Below, one piece after another: positions 1 through 25,331 of a stretch of 64,000 bases of DNA (the first letter of the stretch is position 1; every line of letters begins with the position of its first letter). The notes under the pieces are model-generated. The model was given only the letters and a program-made list of their open reading frames with translations. It was not told the origin of the DNA and did no database searches. The stretch lies in NCBI GenBank assembly GCA_020137815.1, contig CM035358.1, forward strand, positions 4,230,614 to 4,294,613, written 5' to 3'. Source of the DNA: Hormiphora californensis. Its lineage: Eukaryota > Ctenophora > Tentaculata > Cydippida > Pleurobrachiidae. The position numbers and the translations under genes were made by a program.

Positions 1-1499
<1,499 letters not shown>

Positions 1500-1607
1500 C
1501 AGGAACCGACCGAATCAGGAAATACTGGTCCCTGATTGGCTGATAACCAGTCACGTGACCTAAATAACGAGTTCTGATTGGTTGTTTACATGTTCGGTCG
1601 GTTCCTG
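1500..1607 (+). mobile_element. hAT-type MITE, copy 1 (complete)
   Basis: This is a 108-bp element with terminal inverted repeats CAGGAACCGACCGAA / TTCGGTCGGTTCCTG. It is flanked by a perfect 8-bp target duplication CCAAAAAC (1492-1499 and 1608-1615). Inside are two inverted CCAAT boxes (CCAATCAG on the other strand) on either side of GTCACGTGAC. An 8-bp duplication and a CAGG terminus are hAT-superfamily traits. The element ends about 57 bp upstream of the 3' splice site of the first visible adaptor exon. Confidence 0.9.
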
Positions 1608-1664
1608 CCAAAAACCCTGCTGCATTTTCAATAAACTGTTTCAATAATCAGCTCCCATTTTCAG

Positions 1665-14855
<13,191 letters not shown>

Positions 14856-16565
14856 TCATCTCCGAAAAATGATGATGGCTGGGTCTACCGGAGAAGAAGA
14901 CGACGTGTGCGGGTGGGGTTTCAAATCCGATTTATGGGAACGGAGCACCCTGTCCCCAGAAACTCCAGACTTGAGAGATAGAGAGAACTGTGATATGTGT
15001 GTTGTACTGATTGAACGATATAATGATCGCGTGTTCGAGAGATAGGTCTTCTTTGATTAAATCGCAGATTAAAATCCAGTTTGTTTGTTTGTTTGAAGAG
15101 TCATTGCGACTTATGATATCGTTTGAGTGTTTCGTTAAAATCTTTCGTTTAACAAAGTACAGCATCTTAAAGCAAGACGTGTCTCAGGCCCTTGCTTAGT
15201 GGTCAAACTAGCTTCTAGTTCTACGGATTTGACATAGTAAACTTGGATCACGATGTGAGAGAGAGATAGAGGTTAACGCGTTGTTGTGGTGATTAATATT
15301 TCCTTTAAGTGAGACCCGATATGAAGCTGAGCAACAATTTTGATTGAAATCCATAATTTGAGAGAGGTGTCATGATATATTGAAGAACACACACGCCACA
15401 CATCTTGTGTTTGTTGTTTGTATAATTCCAATTTGAGAGATGATCTTTACAACAAAATGCAGACGTGTTTCCCCTTGTACAGGGTTGCGGTTGTGGGAGT
15501 TATTGCAGCAGGCCGTGTTCGATATTTTACCTTCCTACACAGACGGGCGACATGAGCTAAGAGCTGCAGAGGTTGGTCTTGGTGTAGCGCGCGAGGTCTC
15601 CTTTCTGATGGAGCGCGCGCAAAGTGGACCGAGCAAGACATTCGATACCACGTGATTATATTTGATCATCGGCTCGGGCCGGAATATTTCCTGGATATGC
15701 GAAACGAGATGATGATTTTCTAAATCAACATAAATAGCAGACACTGATGTTTCTAGAAGGCAATGATGCTGCAACTAATGTGGTCTAGAAATTCAATACT
15801 CAATTTCATCATTGAATCTCATATTTTACATTTTGATAGTGAACATCTTTCATCTGAAAGGTCTGAGAATGTTCTAGATCGGTCCACTTCATTTGTTTAG
15901 CACAACATGAGCTAACTGAATAACTCTGACACTCTGTGACTGTCAAAGCCACCGGTCGGCGGTCAGTGACAGAAGCCACCAAAGAAACATACCTCCGACA
16001 TGCTCTAAGTCAGATTGTTTTTCTCTCTCTCAATTAGTGCAAGCACTACTTGCCAAGCAGAACACCGATACGAGGTTGTACCGGTAGGCCACACTAGTTC
16101 CCACGCAAAAACTTCCGCCTACTCGCGGGAGATGTGATACTAGAGTGTCTGTCTGTACAACCCCCATTGTTTCCCACCAGATTCATTTCACATTTCCCAC
16201 GACATGATATTGCATGTCAACTCCACCTCCACATCCTCTTGCTTTTGCTATCCAGCGCCGCCAGGCATTGACAATCTCACGGCGTGCCGGCCACGCGAGG
16301 TCGCCTGAGCGGGCGCTCAAAATTGTCTTGCAAATGCCGGACGGCGCTGGGTTGCATTAGCAGTTCGTTACCGCGCGCTCCGTCACATTCAAACGAACAA
16401 AGCGGGAGGCGATCTCAGCCCGGCCGCACACTTTCTAGAGAGGGGAGGGAGAGATAATCAGGAAGTACGTGGGCGGCCGTGCTGCTTCGATCAATGAACA
16501 ACAACGACAACATTTCTTTGTTTTCTCATAAATTAAAAGGACACAGTAAAAAGATTGATCCCGGA
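14856..16565. other. Intergenic, convergent ends of the adaptor and RPS28 genes
   Basis: I see no supported gene here. An imperfect inverted repeat at about 16253-16352 has CCAGCGCCGCCAGGCATT near one end and AATGCCGGACGGCGCTGG at the other, which looks like a ~100-bp MITE. The short open frames at 15.0-15.8 kb show no domain or splice support. Confidence 0.6.
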
Positions 16566-16878
16566 TCACCTCAGCCTTCGGGCTTCCCTCTCAGACTCAA
16601 GGAGGGTAAGGATGTCTCCCTCTCGGACGGGTCCCTTCACGTTCCTGATGATGCATCGCGTGTTGTCATCCAGAAATTCAACTTTCACCTGAACAAAGGG
16701 AGAGGGTGGTTAGAACACATCTCTAAATTAATAAGATCTGTTTCTATTGACGGGAAATCAAACGAAATCGAATTAATTAATTAATTAATTCGCAAATTAC
16801 CTGAGTACACTGTCCCTGAGATCCGGTTCGTCCAAGAATCTTGGTGACCTTAGCCAGCTTCTTCGCAGCCTCATCCAT
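16566..16878 (-). CDS. RPS28: 40S ribosomal protein eS28
   Basis: Two exons on the minus strand: 16878-16801 (26 codons from ATG) and 16688-16566 (40 codons plus TGA), joined in phase 0 with a GT donor and CAG acceptor. The 66-residue product has the family's diagnostic core: [17 protein letters not shown], then [22 protein letters not shown] and the C-terminal [12 protein letters not shown]. eS28 is a small OB-fold protein of the 40S head near the mRNA exit. Length matches the family (about 69 residues). The gene lies about 440 bp downstream of UHRF1 in the same orientation, with a complete MITE about 330 bp upstream of its ATG. Each coding piece is short, so ORF calling alone would miss it. 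Confidence 0.95.
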
Positions 16879-17206
16879 GACTTACACGAGCTAGTAACAA
16901 GGGGTAGTGTAAGCTTTGGTGTTTGGGGTCAAGGGTGAGTTTGGTTTGGTTTGGGGTGAGGGGAGTTCTTTCGATAAAATTCTCGGACAGGGTCCGGTGA
17001 GTTTGGGAGAGGGATGATATTCCTTTGGTTTGGTCACTTTGGGAGATGGGTTTTGGGACACATTGAAGGAAACATCGCTACTTCGAAATTTTAAATCGGT
17101 CATATGATGAATAAAAATGTATTGAAAATAAGTTAAAAATAGACCAAGTCATATGTCATATATTATACTTTATTTACACAGTTAAAAACTTGGTGTTTAC
17201 ATTTAC
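16879..17206 (-). promoter_or_regulatory. Presumed RPS28 upstream region
   Basis: This is the 330 bp between the RPS28 start and the MITE at 17207. On the gene strand it is C/A-rich (repeated CCCAAAC, CCAAACC). I could not identify a TATA box or a definite 5' TOP start. Confidence 0.35.
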
Positions 17207-17315
17207 CAGGAACCGACCGAAACAAGTAAATAACCAATCAGAACTCGTTATTTAGGTCACGTGACTGGTTATCAGCCAATCAGCGACCAGTATTTCCTGA
17301 TTCGGTCGGTTCCTG
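17207..17315 (-). mobile_element. hAT-type MITE, copy 4 (complete)
   Basis: A complete copy with CAGGAACCGACCGAA / TTCGGTCGGTTCCTG ends and a perfect 8-bp target duplication ACATTTAC on both sides. It has GTCACGTGAC and both CCAAT boxes. It lies between the UHRF1 stop codon and the RPS28 promoter region. Confidence 0.92.
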
Positions 17316-17319
17316 ACAT

Positions 17320-19521
17320 TTACCTACCAACAGTATATGTCGGGAAAACCTCCACCAACACACTCTGTAACCCCTTATTAACCTCCATCCTAAAGTCCCG
17401 ACCCAAATCAAACCTACAACACGGACAAGTGTAAACCTCCGCCTTGAAACTTCTCCTCAAACAACCCTGACAGAGATTGTGGAAGCAGGGAGTTGTGACG
17501 GGTTGGTAAACTAGTTCCGTGCAGATGATACACGTGAAGGTTTCCGTTGTGGTGGAATGAAATTCAGAGGAGGGATGAGAGAGGATGTCAGTCCAGAGTT
17601 TGGAGTTGGAGGTGTCCGCTTTGATGAGTTCCCTCACTTTCTCACTAATAAATACCTCCTCGTGTAGTTGTGTGGCTGGTTTCTTGTTAGATGGTTTGAG
17701 GTGTCCCCCTCCACTTTCTCTTTTCCTCTTTTTACTCCCTCCATTCTCCTTGTTCTCTCCACCAGGCAGGAAGCCCTCGGGATAAATCATTTTGAGACCG
17801 AGTTCCTTGCTCCGTTTCTTGCCTTCGGGGGTCCACGGTGCTGGTTCGGGATCATCTCGCCTCAGAAAGTATCTCCAAACCAAGAAACCACTTTTCCCCT
17901 CTTCTGGCCAGTACTTTACCAGCTTGTATGTTCCATCATACCTGTACCCCTCACTAGGGGCGTATTTAGAGTGTTTGGCAAGTTTAGCGCTCCGAACGAC
18001 ACGGATAGGACGTCCCTCAGTCCAATCCTCTGCCTCTCCTCCCTCCTTACTCAGTTTGGTAGCACAACTCCTCGCCAGAGCTAGATTCATCTTTGTCAGC
18101 TTCTGATCACTACTCTGCCCCGCGGATCGCTTGTTCCCACTCAGATCCCTACCCCCAGATCCGGTATAATAAAACTCCTCCCCTAGATCCTGATCGTCCT
18201 CATATCCCCCGGATAGGACAATCGAGTAAGCAGCATCGTTCTCCCGACCATGAATCCCCGCCACATGGAGTCTGTGGATCCCAACCTCAGAAACCTGGAG
18301 TCTATACCACCAGAGTGATCCAACTGGTATACCTGGAATAGGGCCGCTGTGGGTATGGGGCACAATACTGCAGATCTTGTTGAGACCCTGACACGACATG
18401 CCCTTACCCCAGTCCCGTTTAGAAACTGTACCCTTGGTTTTTTTCCGCTTTTTCAGGCCCTCCCCCGCTCGAACTATCTCTGTTTCATCGTTTTTACATC
18501 CTGGACAATACCACTCGTCAGTATCAGGGATTTTCTCCAAAGGTGGGTCAAGACAGTAGATGTGGTATGCTGCGTTACACTCATCGCAAAGGATTTGTTT
18601 GTCAGGATGTTCCTTACCCCCGCACACATAACATCCACATTCCTTACATTTCTTCCTCGTGTTGTCATGACAATGGGCGCATTGTGGAGCTGATTGTCGC
18701 TTAGCAACGGCGGGTGTCTTCAGTTTCTTCTCCGGTCTGCTTTCCCGGCTTTCAATCCGGTAGATGTCATCAAGGAAGGATAGTTTAGCTGAAACAACGC
18801 CCGTTCCTGAAGTTACATCAGCTGTGACGTCACTTATGACGTCATTGCTCTTCGTTACCATGGTAACCACGGCATCATACCAAAAACCTCGTTCACCGGG
18901 ATCGTCAAAGTTGTGGTTTACCATACACTTCACACCGGCCACCAGATCACATTTCGGGATGATATGTTGCGCTCTGGGTCTGATATCGAACTTGGTGACG
19001 GTCAGATTATCTCCATCTTCATACCCATCTAGAGAAACTGTGTAAAGTGGTTCGGTAAGAGATACTTGTGATGTAAAACACCTCTTTACAACTCCCTCAA
19101 ACCAAGCACCAGTCTCAGTTTCACACACATCAACTTCCTCCCCTACCAGATATATCCCATCAACATCACTCTCCACTGAACCACTCTCAGTTTTACCACT
19201 TTTCTCCTCATTTTTACCACTTTTATCCTCATTTTTACCACTTTTCTCCTTGCTAGTTTTAGTAGTTTCACTCTCCCCCTCCTCCTCTGTAACAGCAGGA
19301 CTTATCATCAACTGCAGGATATCATTCACACCTACACCATACTCGAAGAGGGTGTGTTTATCAACCAGCTGTTTTCCCCGGTAAAATAGCCGGGTCCGTG
19401 CCGCAGGGATATCCCATCGTTCTGAGATCTTGCCACGGATCACCTTGATCTTAGTCTGCTTGCTCAGCCCATCGAAGCGCTCTGTCCTGTCACCGGTAAA
19501 CGTTCTCACGCTGATCCACAT
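17320..19521 (-). CDS. UHRF1: UHRF1-type E3 ligase / hemimethylated-DNA reader
   Basis: A single 733-residue open frame has the full UHRF domain order. It starts with a ubiquitin-like domain (1-75) and a tandem-tudor region (about 122-266). Next is a PHD finger (281-343; CAHC...CDECNAAYHIYCLDPP...WYCPGC). The SRA domain (about 393-555) includes IPGIPVGSLW, HVAGIHGR, GSGGRDLSGNKR and KSGFLVWRYFLRRDDPEP. A C-terminal RING (664-703; CIICTELVYQPVTTPCFHNLCQGC...CPCC) follows. UHRF1 recognises hemimethylated CpG and histone H3 and recruits DNMT1, so CpG methylation is probably maintained here. The NKR finger (463-465) that fills the flipped-base space is intact. Length is close to vertebrate UHRF1 (about 790), with a lysine/glutamate-rich linker at 78-118. 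No intron is needed, which is unusual beside intron-rich neighbours. Three copies of a 22-bp repeat start 8 bp upstream of the ATG. Confidence 0.95.
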   Translation of the reverse strand: MWISVRTFTGDRTERFDGLSKQTKIKVIRGKISERWDIPAARTRLFYRGKQLVDKHTLFEYGVGVNDILQLMISPAVTEEEGESETTKTSKEKSGKNEDKSGKNEEKSGKTESGSVESDVDGIYLVGEEVDVCETETGAWFEGVVKRCFTSQVSLTEPLYTVSLDGYEDGDNLTVTKFDIRPRAQHIIPKCDLVAGVKCMVNHNFDDPGERGFWYDAVVTMVTKSNDVISDVTADVTSGTGVVSAKLSFLDDIYRIESRESRPEKKLKTPAVAKRQSAPQCAHCHDNTRKKCKECGCYVCGGKEHPDKQILCDECNAAYHIYCLDPPLEKIPDTDEWYCPGCKNDETEIVRAGEGLKKRKKTKGTVSKRDWGKGMSCQGLNKICSIVPHTHSGPIPGIPVGSLWWYRLQVSEVGIHRLHVAGIHGRENDAAYSIVLSGGYEDDQDLGEEFYYTGSGGRDLSGNKRSAGQSSDQKLTKMNLALARSCATKLSKEGGEAEDWTEGRPIRVVRSAKLAKHSKYAPSEGYRYDGTYKLVKYWPEEGKSGFLVWRYFLRRDDPEPAPWTPEGKKRSKELGLKMIYPEGFLPGGENKENGGSKKRKRESGGGHLKPSNKKPATQLHEEVFISEKVRELIKADTSNSKLWTDILSHPSSEFHSTTTETFTCIICTELVYQPVTTPCFHNLCQGCLRRSFKAEVYTCPCCRFDLGRDFRMEVNKGLQSVLVEVFPTYTVGR

Positions 19522-19529
19522 TGGAGATA

Positions 19530-19587
19530 TTTATGAAGGAGCACGGATGTGTTTATGAAGGAGCACGGATATGTTTATGAAGGAGCA
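19530..19587 (+). repeat. Three 22-bp repeats with the TTTATGAAGGAGCA motif
   Basis: Copies begin at 19530, 19552 and 19574 with a 22-bp period, within the presumed UHRF1 5' leader and antisense to it. The 14-mer core matches clusters at 3.5, 24.8 and 62.4 kb. Confidence 0.9.
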
Positions 19588-20010
19588 GCAAGTGCCATTG
19601 GCGGAGAGGAGCTGGAACGAGCTACATCAAGGGAGAGAAAGCATGGTTAGAGGCTGAAAATAGATCAGAGAATGGAATGTATACAGCGTGACTTTATGCG
19701 TGTGCATATTAATCAGACCAAATAAAGGAACTTTGGAATTGGGGGTCAGGTCGAGGTAGGAGGACATTATTTACAAACACAGGGAGTGGTTTTTTATAAG
19801 AGAATAAATTAACAGACACGCACAATCAAGATATAATTTATAAAAAATCACAAATCACAGATACTTTATCACAACGGTAAAACAGCCCTTTTTTATCTCT
19901 TTTAACACATACACAGATCACAAAACAAATACCGGGTGCCCCAAACTAAACTTGTAATGTCTATTAAATTCGGAACACCCTGTAAAAAACAACACACCAC
20001 TTACCCATCA

Positions 20011-21598
20011 TCAGGTGAACCATTTGCTCATGTAAGGTCCATCCAGCTCATACCCCAACTTCCTGTAATAGTTCCTTGTTCCCACCCCACTAATAACAGC
20101 TAACTTCCCACTGCCATGTTCCTCTCTCGCTATCCTCTCTGCCTCCTCCATCAACAAAGTCCCGAATCCCTGGTGTTGGAATTTCCTCGGATCCCGCCCG
20201 CTCACGGGAACAACACTCCCGTAAACATGGAGTTCCCGGACTACTGAGGTTCCCGGGGGTAGTTCAGGTCGGAATCCTGCTTCCGAGACTTGTCGGAGTC
20301 GGAGGAGACCAATCAGAATGTCTTGTTCGGCATCTTCGTAGGATAGGAAGGTTTCCCAGCCTCCGTTTGCAGTGTAATCTCGTCTGATCAACTCAACCTG
20401 GGTTGTTTAGAATGAGACGAGGTGGAGTGGAATTATTCAGAAGAACTCAATTAACATAATCGTTTAAAAGTTTGTTAAATATCGTTTCTCTCTCTCTCTC
20501 ACCTGGTAAGGCCTGATTTTATGATGAATCTCCTGGATTCCCACCTCCCTAGTCCTCACATCCCGACAAGTCGTCCCCAATTCCTTCATCCTCGCTAGGG
20601 CCAGTTCCCTCAGGTTCCCATGCTCTACCCCCGAACTGACAAGTGGCATTGGAATATCTCTCTGAACCCGGTACACTCGCGTCCAGGGTGGGACGAGAGC
20701 TAAAATCCGGGCCACAAGATCAATTAGAAGGTGAGGCGGGTAACTCCTGTAACGGCCAGTCTTCCACAATTCGTAAAGTCCTGTACCGCGGATTACAAGA
20801 GTTGGGTAGATTTTCAAGCCATCCGGGCGAAATAGGGGGTTCTCGAATATCTCCCTGAATTGTTCGATGTCCCGTTCAAATCCAACATTGGGGAGATCGG
20901 GCATCATGTGGGTTACGACCTTGAAACCAGCATCCTTGGAGAGGTGAAATGATTCACAGCTTGCACGTGCTGTATGACCTGGTGGGGATAGATTATCAAT
21001 ACTCTGTTGGGAAGGATTTGATATGATCAACCACGAAAGAAAATTATGATATTTTTGTCATCTGTTCCGGGTAACCCCTGTTTCTAAATTTTGCCGACCT
21101 ACACTGATAACTGTATGATATATTTCACAGATGACCGATCTAAGAACTCAATGCCAGGGAGAATATAATTTACCTCGGTTAGTATCCCGAGCAACATCTT
21201 CATACACACTCTGTACGCCTATCTCTAACCGTGTACACCCGTACCCCAGCATAGCTGACAGGTGCTTCTTCAGACAATAATCTGGTCGTGTCTCTATCGT
21301 AATACCTAAAGGTGTGGTTTGTGGATTAGGATGAGATTAAAATTCTAACTGAGATGAGACGAAAATATGATATTTTCGTGCAGATATGTTTTAAATCTCT
21401 GCACTGAGCTTTTTTTAAAAAAGAAGAAGAAAAAAAAAGCAGATATGCACTGAGCTTTTCAGCGCTGTTTAATTAGATATATCTGTAACACCTACCAATG
21501 CATTTGGTGTTGCTCTTCTCAGAGAACCGAACCGCTTCATCAACACTGCTACTGGTGTGGCCACTCAATGCATCGTGTAGATTCCTGAATGAATAGGG

Positions 21599-21644
<46 letters not shown>

Positions 21645-22571
21645 GATGTGGAGGAAATTATAATTTAGATCGTCTTCTGACATTCCACCTAGCTAATATA
21701 ACGGGGAAAGAGGGGGATGGAATGACACATATTTAGGTGCCGGCACGTCAGGGAAGGATCGCATTCATCTGTCTCTCACCTAATGAAGTAGTCCCTGTAG
21801 TTCTCAGGCAAGCTCATGAAGGTCCCTCCCATTACAATGAACTCCACCTTATCAACACTGTGCCCCAATTGCCGGAGTTGTTCAACCCGGTGCCGGGTTT
21901 GCAGGTACGGGTTGTACCGGGCACGAATAGCACGCATCGAGGTAGGCTCATACCTTGGGAGAGGGATGGGGTTTAGAATATAGGTGAGATTGGGGTTATA
22001 ACACTGTGTAGACGTAGTTAACCAGACGCAACGATTGACCCAGAAATTGTATCATTCTAGACGACGCGGGAGGTATCATGAGCGAGTATAATTCATTCAC
22101 TCACTAGACACTTTGTTCACTCACTTTATACTAATTTACTACTTATTACCAACTGAGTACTATTTACTAACCAACTCACCCCGTGTAAGACTGAGTACTA
22201 TACTCAAAATCCGAGTCCGGACCACCGGGACAGTAAACACAGATGTTCCCGGTAAAGGTAATATGTGGACACCTGTGAGGCTTACACATCACCGCGACAA
22301 CTGCAATCCCACTGGCAGTCCTCACTGGTTTGGCTTTTAACTTGGGGAGGAGGATTTTCCGGTATTCGGGTGGAACAGCCGAGATAATATCCACCAGTCG
22401 AGGTTGCGAGGGGCAGCCATGTTTTGATGCTATCCGGGTTTTCAGCTTGTTCAGGTTTACATCACGTTTTGATTTGTGTGCTGCGATGAGCTCTTTTATG
22501 ATATCGGAGACTGTTAGGAGGAGAAGCTCCTGAGGGGATAGGGTGGGTGCATGCCGCTTCTGTTTTACCAT
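20011..22571 (-). CDS. ELP3: Elongator complex catalytic subunit ELP3
   Basis: Six minus-strand exons keep phase: 22571-22180, 21953-21780, 21584-21496, 21305-21174, 20978-20503 and 20397-20011, giving 549 residues (human about 547). Near residues 99-112 are the radical-SAM cysteines in [17 protein letters not shown] (CX9CX2C). The SAM core follows, with [23 protein letters not shown] and [13 protein letters not shown], then the [10 protein letters not shown] and [17 protein letters not shown] segments. The C-terminal GNAT domain has [20 protein letters not shown] and [17 protein letters not shown]3 starts the cm5U-type modification of wobble uridines in tRNA, using acetyl-CoA and SAM, with ELP1 and ELP2. 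All expected catalytic motifs are present. Identity is certain by eye; only exact splice bases could shift. Confidence 0.96.
21608..21636. repeat. Short (GA)n tract
   Basis: GA repeat in the ELP3 intron between exons 21953-21780 and 21584-21496. Confidence 0.85.
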
Positions 22572-24348
22572 GGTGGGATGAAGTTACATCAGGGCTGTAG
22601 AGGGAGATAGTATGTTAGTTTTACCATGTTAGAGGGAGATATAATGCTAGTTTTATCATGTTCACTGGTCATGATGTTAGAATTACCCGGGAAAGAGTTT
22701 TTGAGGAATGAAGGGTTTTTGTAGAGGCACTGATACACACCCAGATTTTGAATAAAATGAAAACACGTTATATTTTGGGGTTTTTCGAGCAATATTTTTC
22801 ATCGTTTTTCGGGCACACACACACAGTAACTGAAGGTAGCACGAATATAACACATCAAACATCTCCCTCTCTCTCTCTCCAAGCTGTTGTCGAAAAGATC
22901 TCAAAACTCACACGTCAATGTTGGAAAGGTTTCTCAAAATAGAAAAAAAGGTATCGTGCCGATGGAAAAGTTGTAAGAGTCGGTACAAAGAGGCATGTGT
23001 TAGCCGGCACTAGACAGCTTCTCAGCATCGGTATCACGTTAAAATCAGGCACAATGGAAATGACACAAGGCTGTGATACACGTGAGGATCTCATCATCGA
23101 GAAACACATATACAATCAGCTCCGATGGTATATAAATGTGACATTTCCAGTGTACCCAGGTCTAGGTTTGGGGACACGAATGTCTACGAAAGGTAGCGAT
23201 GTGTGTTGTCTCCCAGACCCGATAAAGTCCAATCCCAACTGCATCACATGGTACCCCGGCACAAGGATGACTCTCAACGACCTGTTACAGAATGAATGAG
23301 AGCTCCCGAAAACGAGGCACACACACTTCGGCAATCATCACGTGCAATGGCACTGTTGCAAAATGTGTGTGTCCACCCCCAGCAAACACAAGTGGACTTG
23401 TCTGACGGATGGAGTACCATGTGATATAACGCAATTGGAAACAAGTTACCCAGGGGGGTTTAGCTGCCATTTGTAATGGGTATATATCGGAGGGGGGTTT
23501 GGTGAAAGGGGGACCTGACATGCCCGCGGGATTTACGTGGTGACTACTACCAAGGAACTGGGAATCAAAACGGGAAAATCTACCGAGCAGGCATGGCATC
23601 CTTACACTATATCCCGGGCAACTTGTGAGTACGGGCAGGGATTTGGTGTGACATGGAACGACCCGATGATGGCTAGAGTGAGCCCTTATCTGTAATGGAA
23701 CCGGGGGAAGCGCACTGAGTGACACAATCAACACCATATATGGATATCACGTGACACACAACACCATATATGGGCATCACGTGGGACTCAGTGGTGGTCC
23801 ATAAAAGTCGTTCCACCCCAACCTTTCTATTTTTAGTAAAACTCGCGGGTGTTGGTGGACGTGTGAGTGAGAGGAGTTTGAGGGAGTTGATGGACAAGAA
23901 ATATGTATCAAGAAAAAAAAGGGGGGATGGGGGTCATATATACTTATTTTAACGCACATACACAGACATCGATCGAACACATGTTATGGTAGATATGGTT
24001 TTGTCATAGTGTTGCGAAAAAAGGGGTATAGAGATAAAAATTATACTGTCATATTTTTGAAAGGGGTTTATAAATTTAAATTTAAATAAATAAAAGAGGA
24101 CAGTAAATATACGATATAATAATATAGAGAGTAATATAACTAGAACAACACGCATAAAACAAGCTGATTAGAGGGGGATTACCACATTGAAGTGAGAGCA
24201 GCTTCCACAAACTATTGAGTAGTCAGATAGTAGCTACATAACCAAAGCTCAACTAGTGCTCCTTTATAATGTATCACACACTGTCCGCTTTGTTCACCAC
24301 TCTCCCTCCTCGCAGTGTCTCCCTCCAATACCATCAAGTCTCAAGGAT
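22572..24348. other. Intergenic between ELP3 and the first cyclophilin; possible coding remnants
   Basis: On the + strand several short frames look non-random but do not join into one gene. 22943-23299 is listed separately. At about 23385-23480 a frame has WTCLTDGVPCD and YPGGFSC. At about 23510-23625 another has DYYQGTGNQNGKIYRAG. Stops and frame changes separate them, so they could be decayed exons. A short direct duplication (CAACACCATATATGG, ATCACGTG) lies at 23726-23785. Confidence 0.4.
22943..23299 (+). pseudogene. Unrecognised open frame, possible gene remnant
   Basis: About 115 codons are open up to a TGA at 23297-23299, with non-repetitive composition (KRYRADGKVVRVGTKRHVL near the start, NCITWYPGTRMTLNDLLQNE at the end). 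I recognise no family. There is no clear in-frame ATG start, acceptor or partner exon. The preceding frame, separated by a stop at about 22942, also looks codon-like (VVEKISKLTRQCWKGF). It could be an exon of an unseen gene, a degenerate copy or chance. Confidence 0.25.
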
Positions 24349-25136
24349 CTACAAGAGACCACTGGCCTTGATAACAACCGGCTGCTTGGTCTGGCCCTGT
24401 CGGCTTCCCACTCCCTCGATGGCCTTGACGACTTCCATTCCCTTGGTAACGTTGCCGAACACAACGTGCTTACCTAGGTGAGTGAAGAAATATTACAAGA
24501 TTGGAATGGAAACAATCCTTTCGGGTTTGGGTTTAAAGACACGTACCGTCCAACCAGGCGGTCTTGACGGTGCAGAGGAAGAACTGAGATCCGTTAGTGT
24601 TGGGTCCAGCGTTGGCCATGGACAGAACTCCGGGTCCGGTGTGCTTCAGGGTGAAGTTCTCATCCTCGAACTTGTTTCCGTAGATGGATTTGCCTCCGGT
24701 TCCATCTCCCCTTGTGAAGTCACCTGAGGTAATATTATAAGAGTTATTTATTGTCTTGATAATGAAAACTATTACAAAATATTCTGTCCTGCTCCTTCAT
24801 AAAACACTTGACCCAATTTCTGCTCCTTCATAAAACTCACCTCCCTGACACATGAAATCAGTGATAACTCGATGGAACTTGGAGCCAGCGTATCCGTATC
24901 CCTTCTCTCCGGTGCACAGAGCCTTGAAGTTGGCGACGGTCTTGGGCACAACGTCCTCCCGAAGAGTCATCTCAATTCGGCCTGAAAAAAAAGAAGAGTT
25001 TAACATTGATTCTGAATCTAGATCATTACAATCAAATCTAGACAATTGCAATAAAAAGCTTTGTTACAGAAATTTGAAACTCACCGGCAGGCTTGCCTCC
25101 GATTTCCATGTCAAAGTAAACAACGGGGTTGGACAT
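24349..25136 (-). CDS. PPIA: Cyclophilin A-type peptidyl-prolyl isomerase, copy 1 (four exons)
   Basis: The minus-strand exons are 25136-25085, 24981-24841, 24723-24547 and 24473-24349 (TAG), giving 164 residues, the size of single-domain cytosolic cyclophilins. Active-site elements are present: [13 protein letters not shown] (catalytic Arg, Phe and Gln), GSQFFLCT, the tryptophan in AWLDGKHVVFG and the following histidine. There is no signal peptide or extension, so a cytosolic or nuclear cyclosporin-binding isomerase is expected. It lies 195 bp downstream of a second cyclophilin in the same orientation, a tandem duplication. The last intron (WLDG/KHVVF) is shared with copy 2; the two earlier introns are not. 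Confidence 0.96.
24790..24834 (-). repeat. Two copies of the TTTATGAAGGAGCA motif in a cyclophilin intron
   Basis: On the gene strand TTTATGAAGGAGCA occurs at 24834-24821 and 24803-24790, 31 bp apart, starting 7 bp inside the intron after the exon ending at 24841. Confidence 0.9.
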
Positions 25137-25331
25137 GATAGGACGTTAAAGGGATCGGCACTTGGCTAACGGAGGAAACTATATTAAATACACAACAAAT
25201 CATATTATAACGATCAACGATTTAGAATCAGTAACTTTTCACAGCACAAGAAAGTGGCTAAAAGGAGGTTTTACAAAAGTTAAAAGTTTACAAAAATATC
25301 TAAAATTGGAGCAACAAAGTCCAAAATATAT

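Noticed and set aside
18349-19045. Plus-strand frames over UHRF1
   Set aside because: They are antisense shadows of a gene with full domain support on the minus strand.
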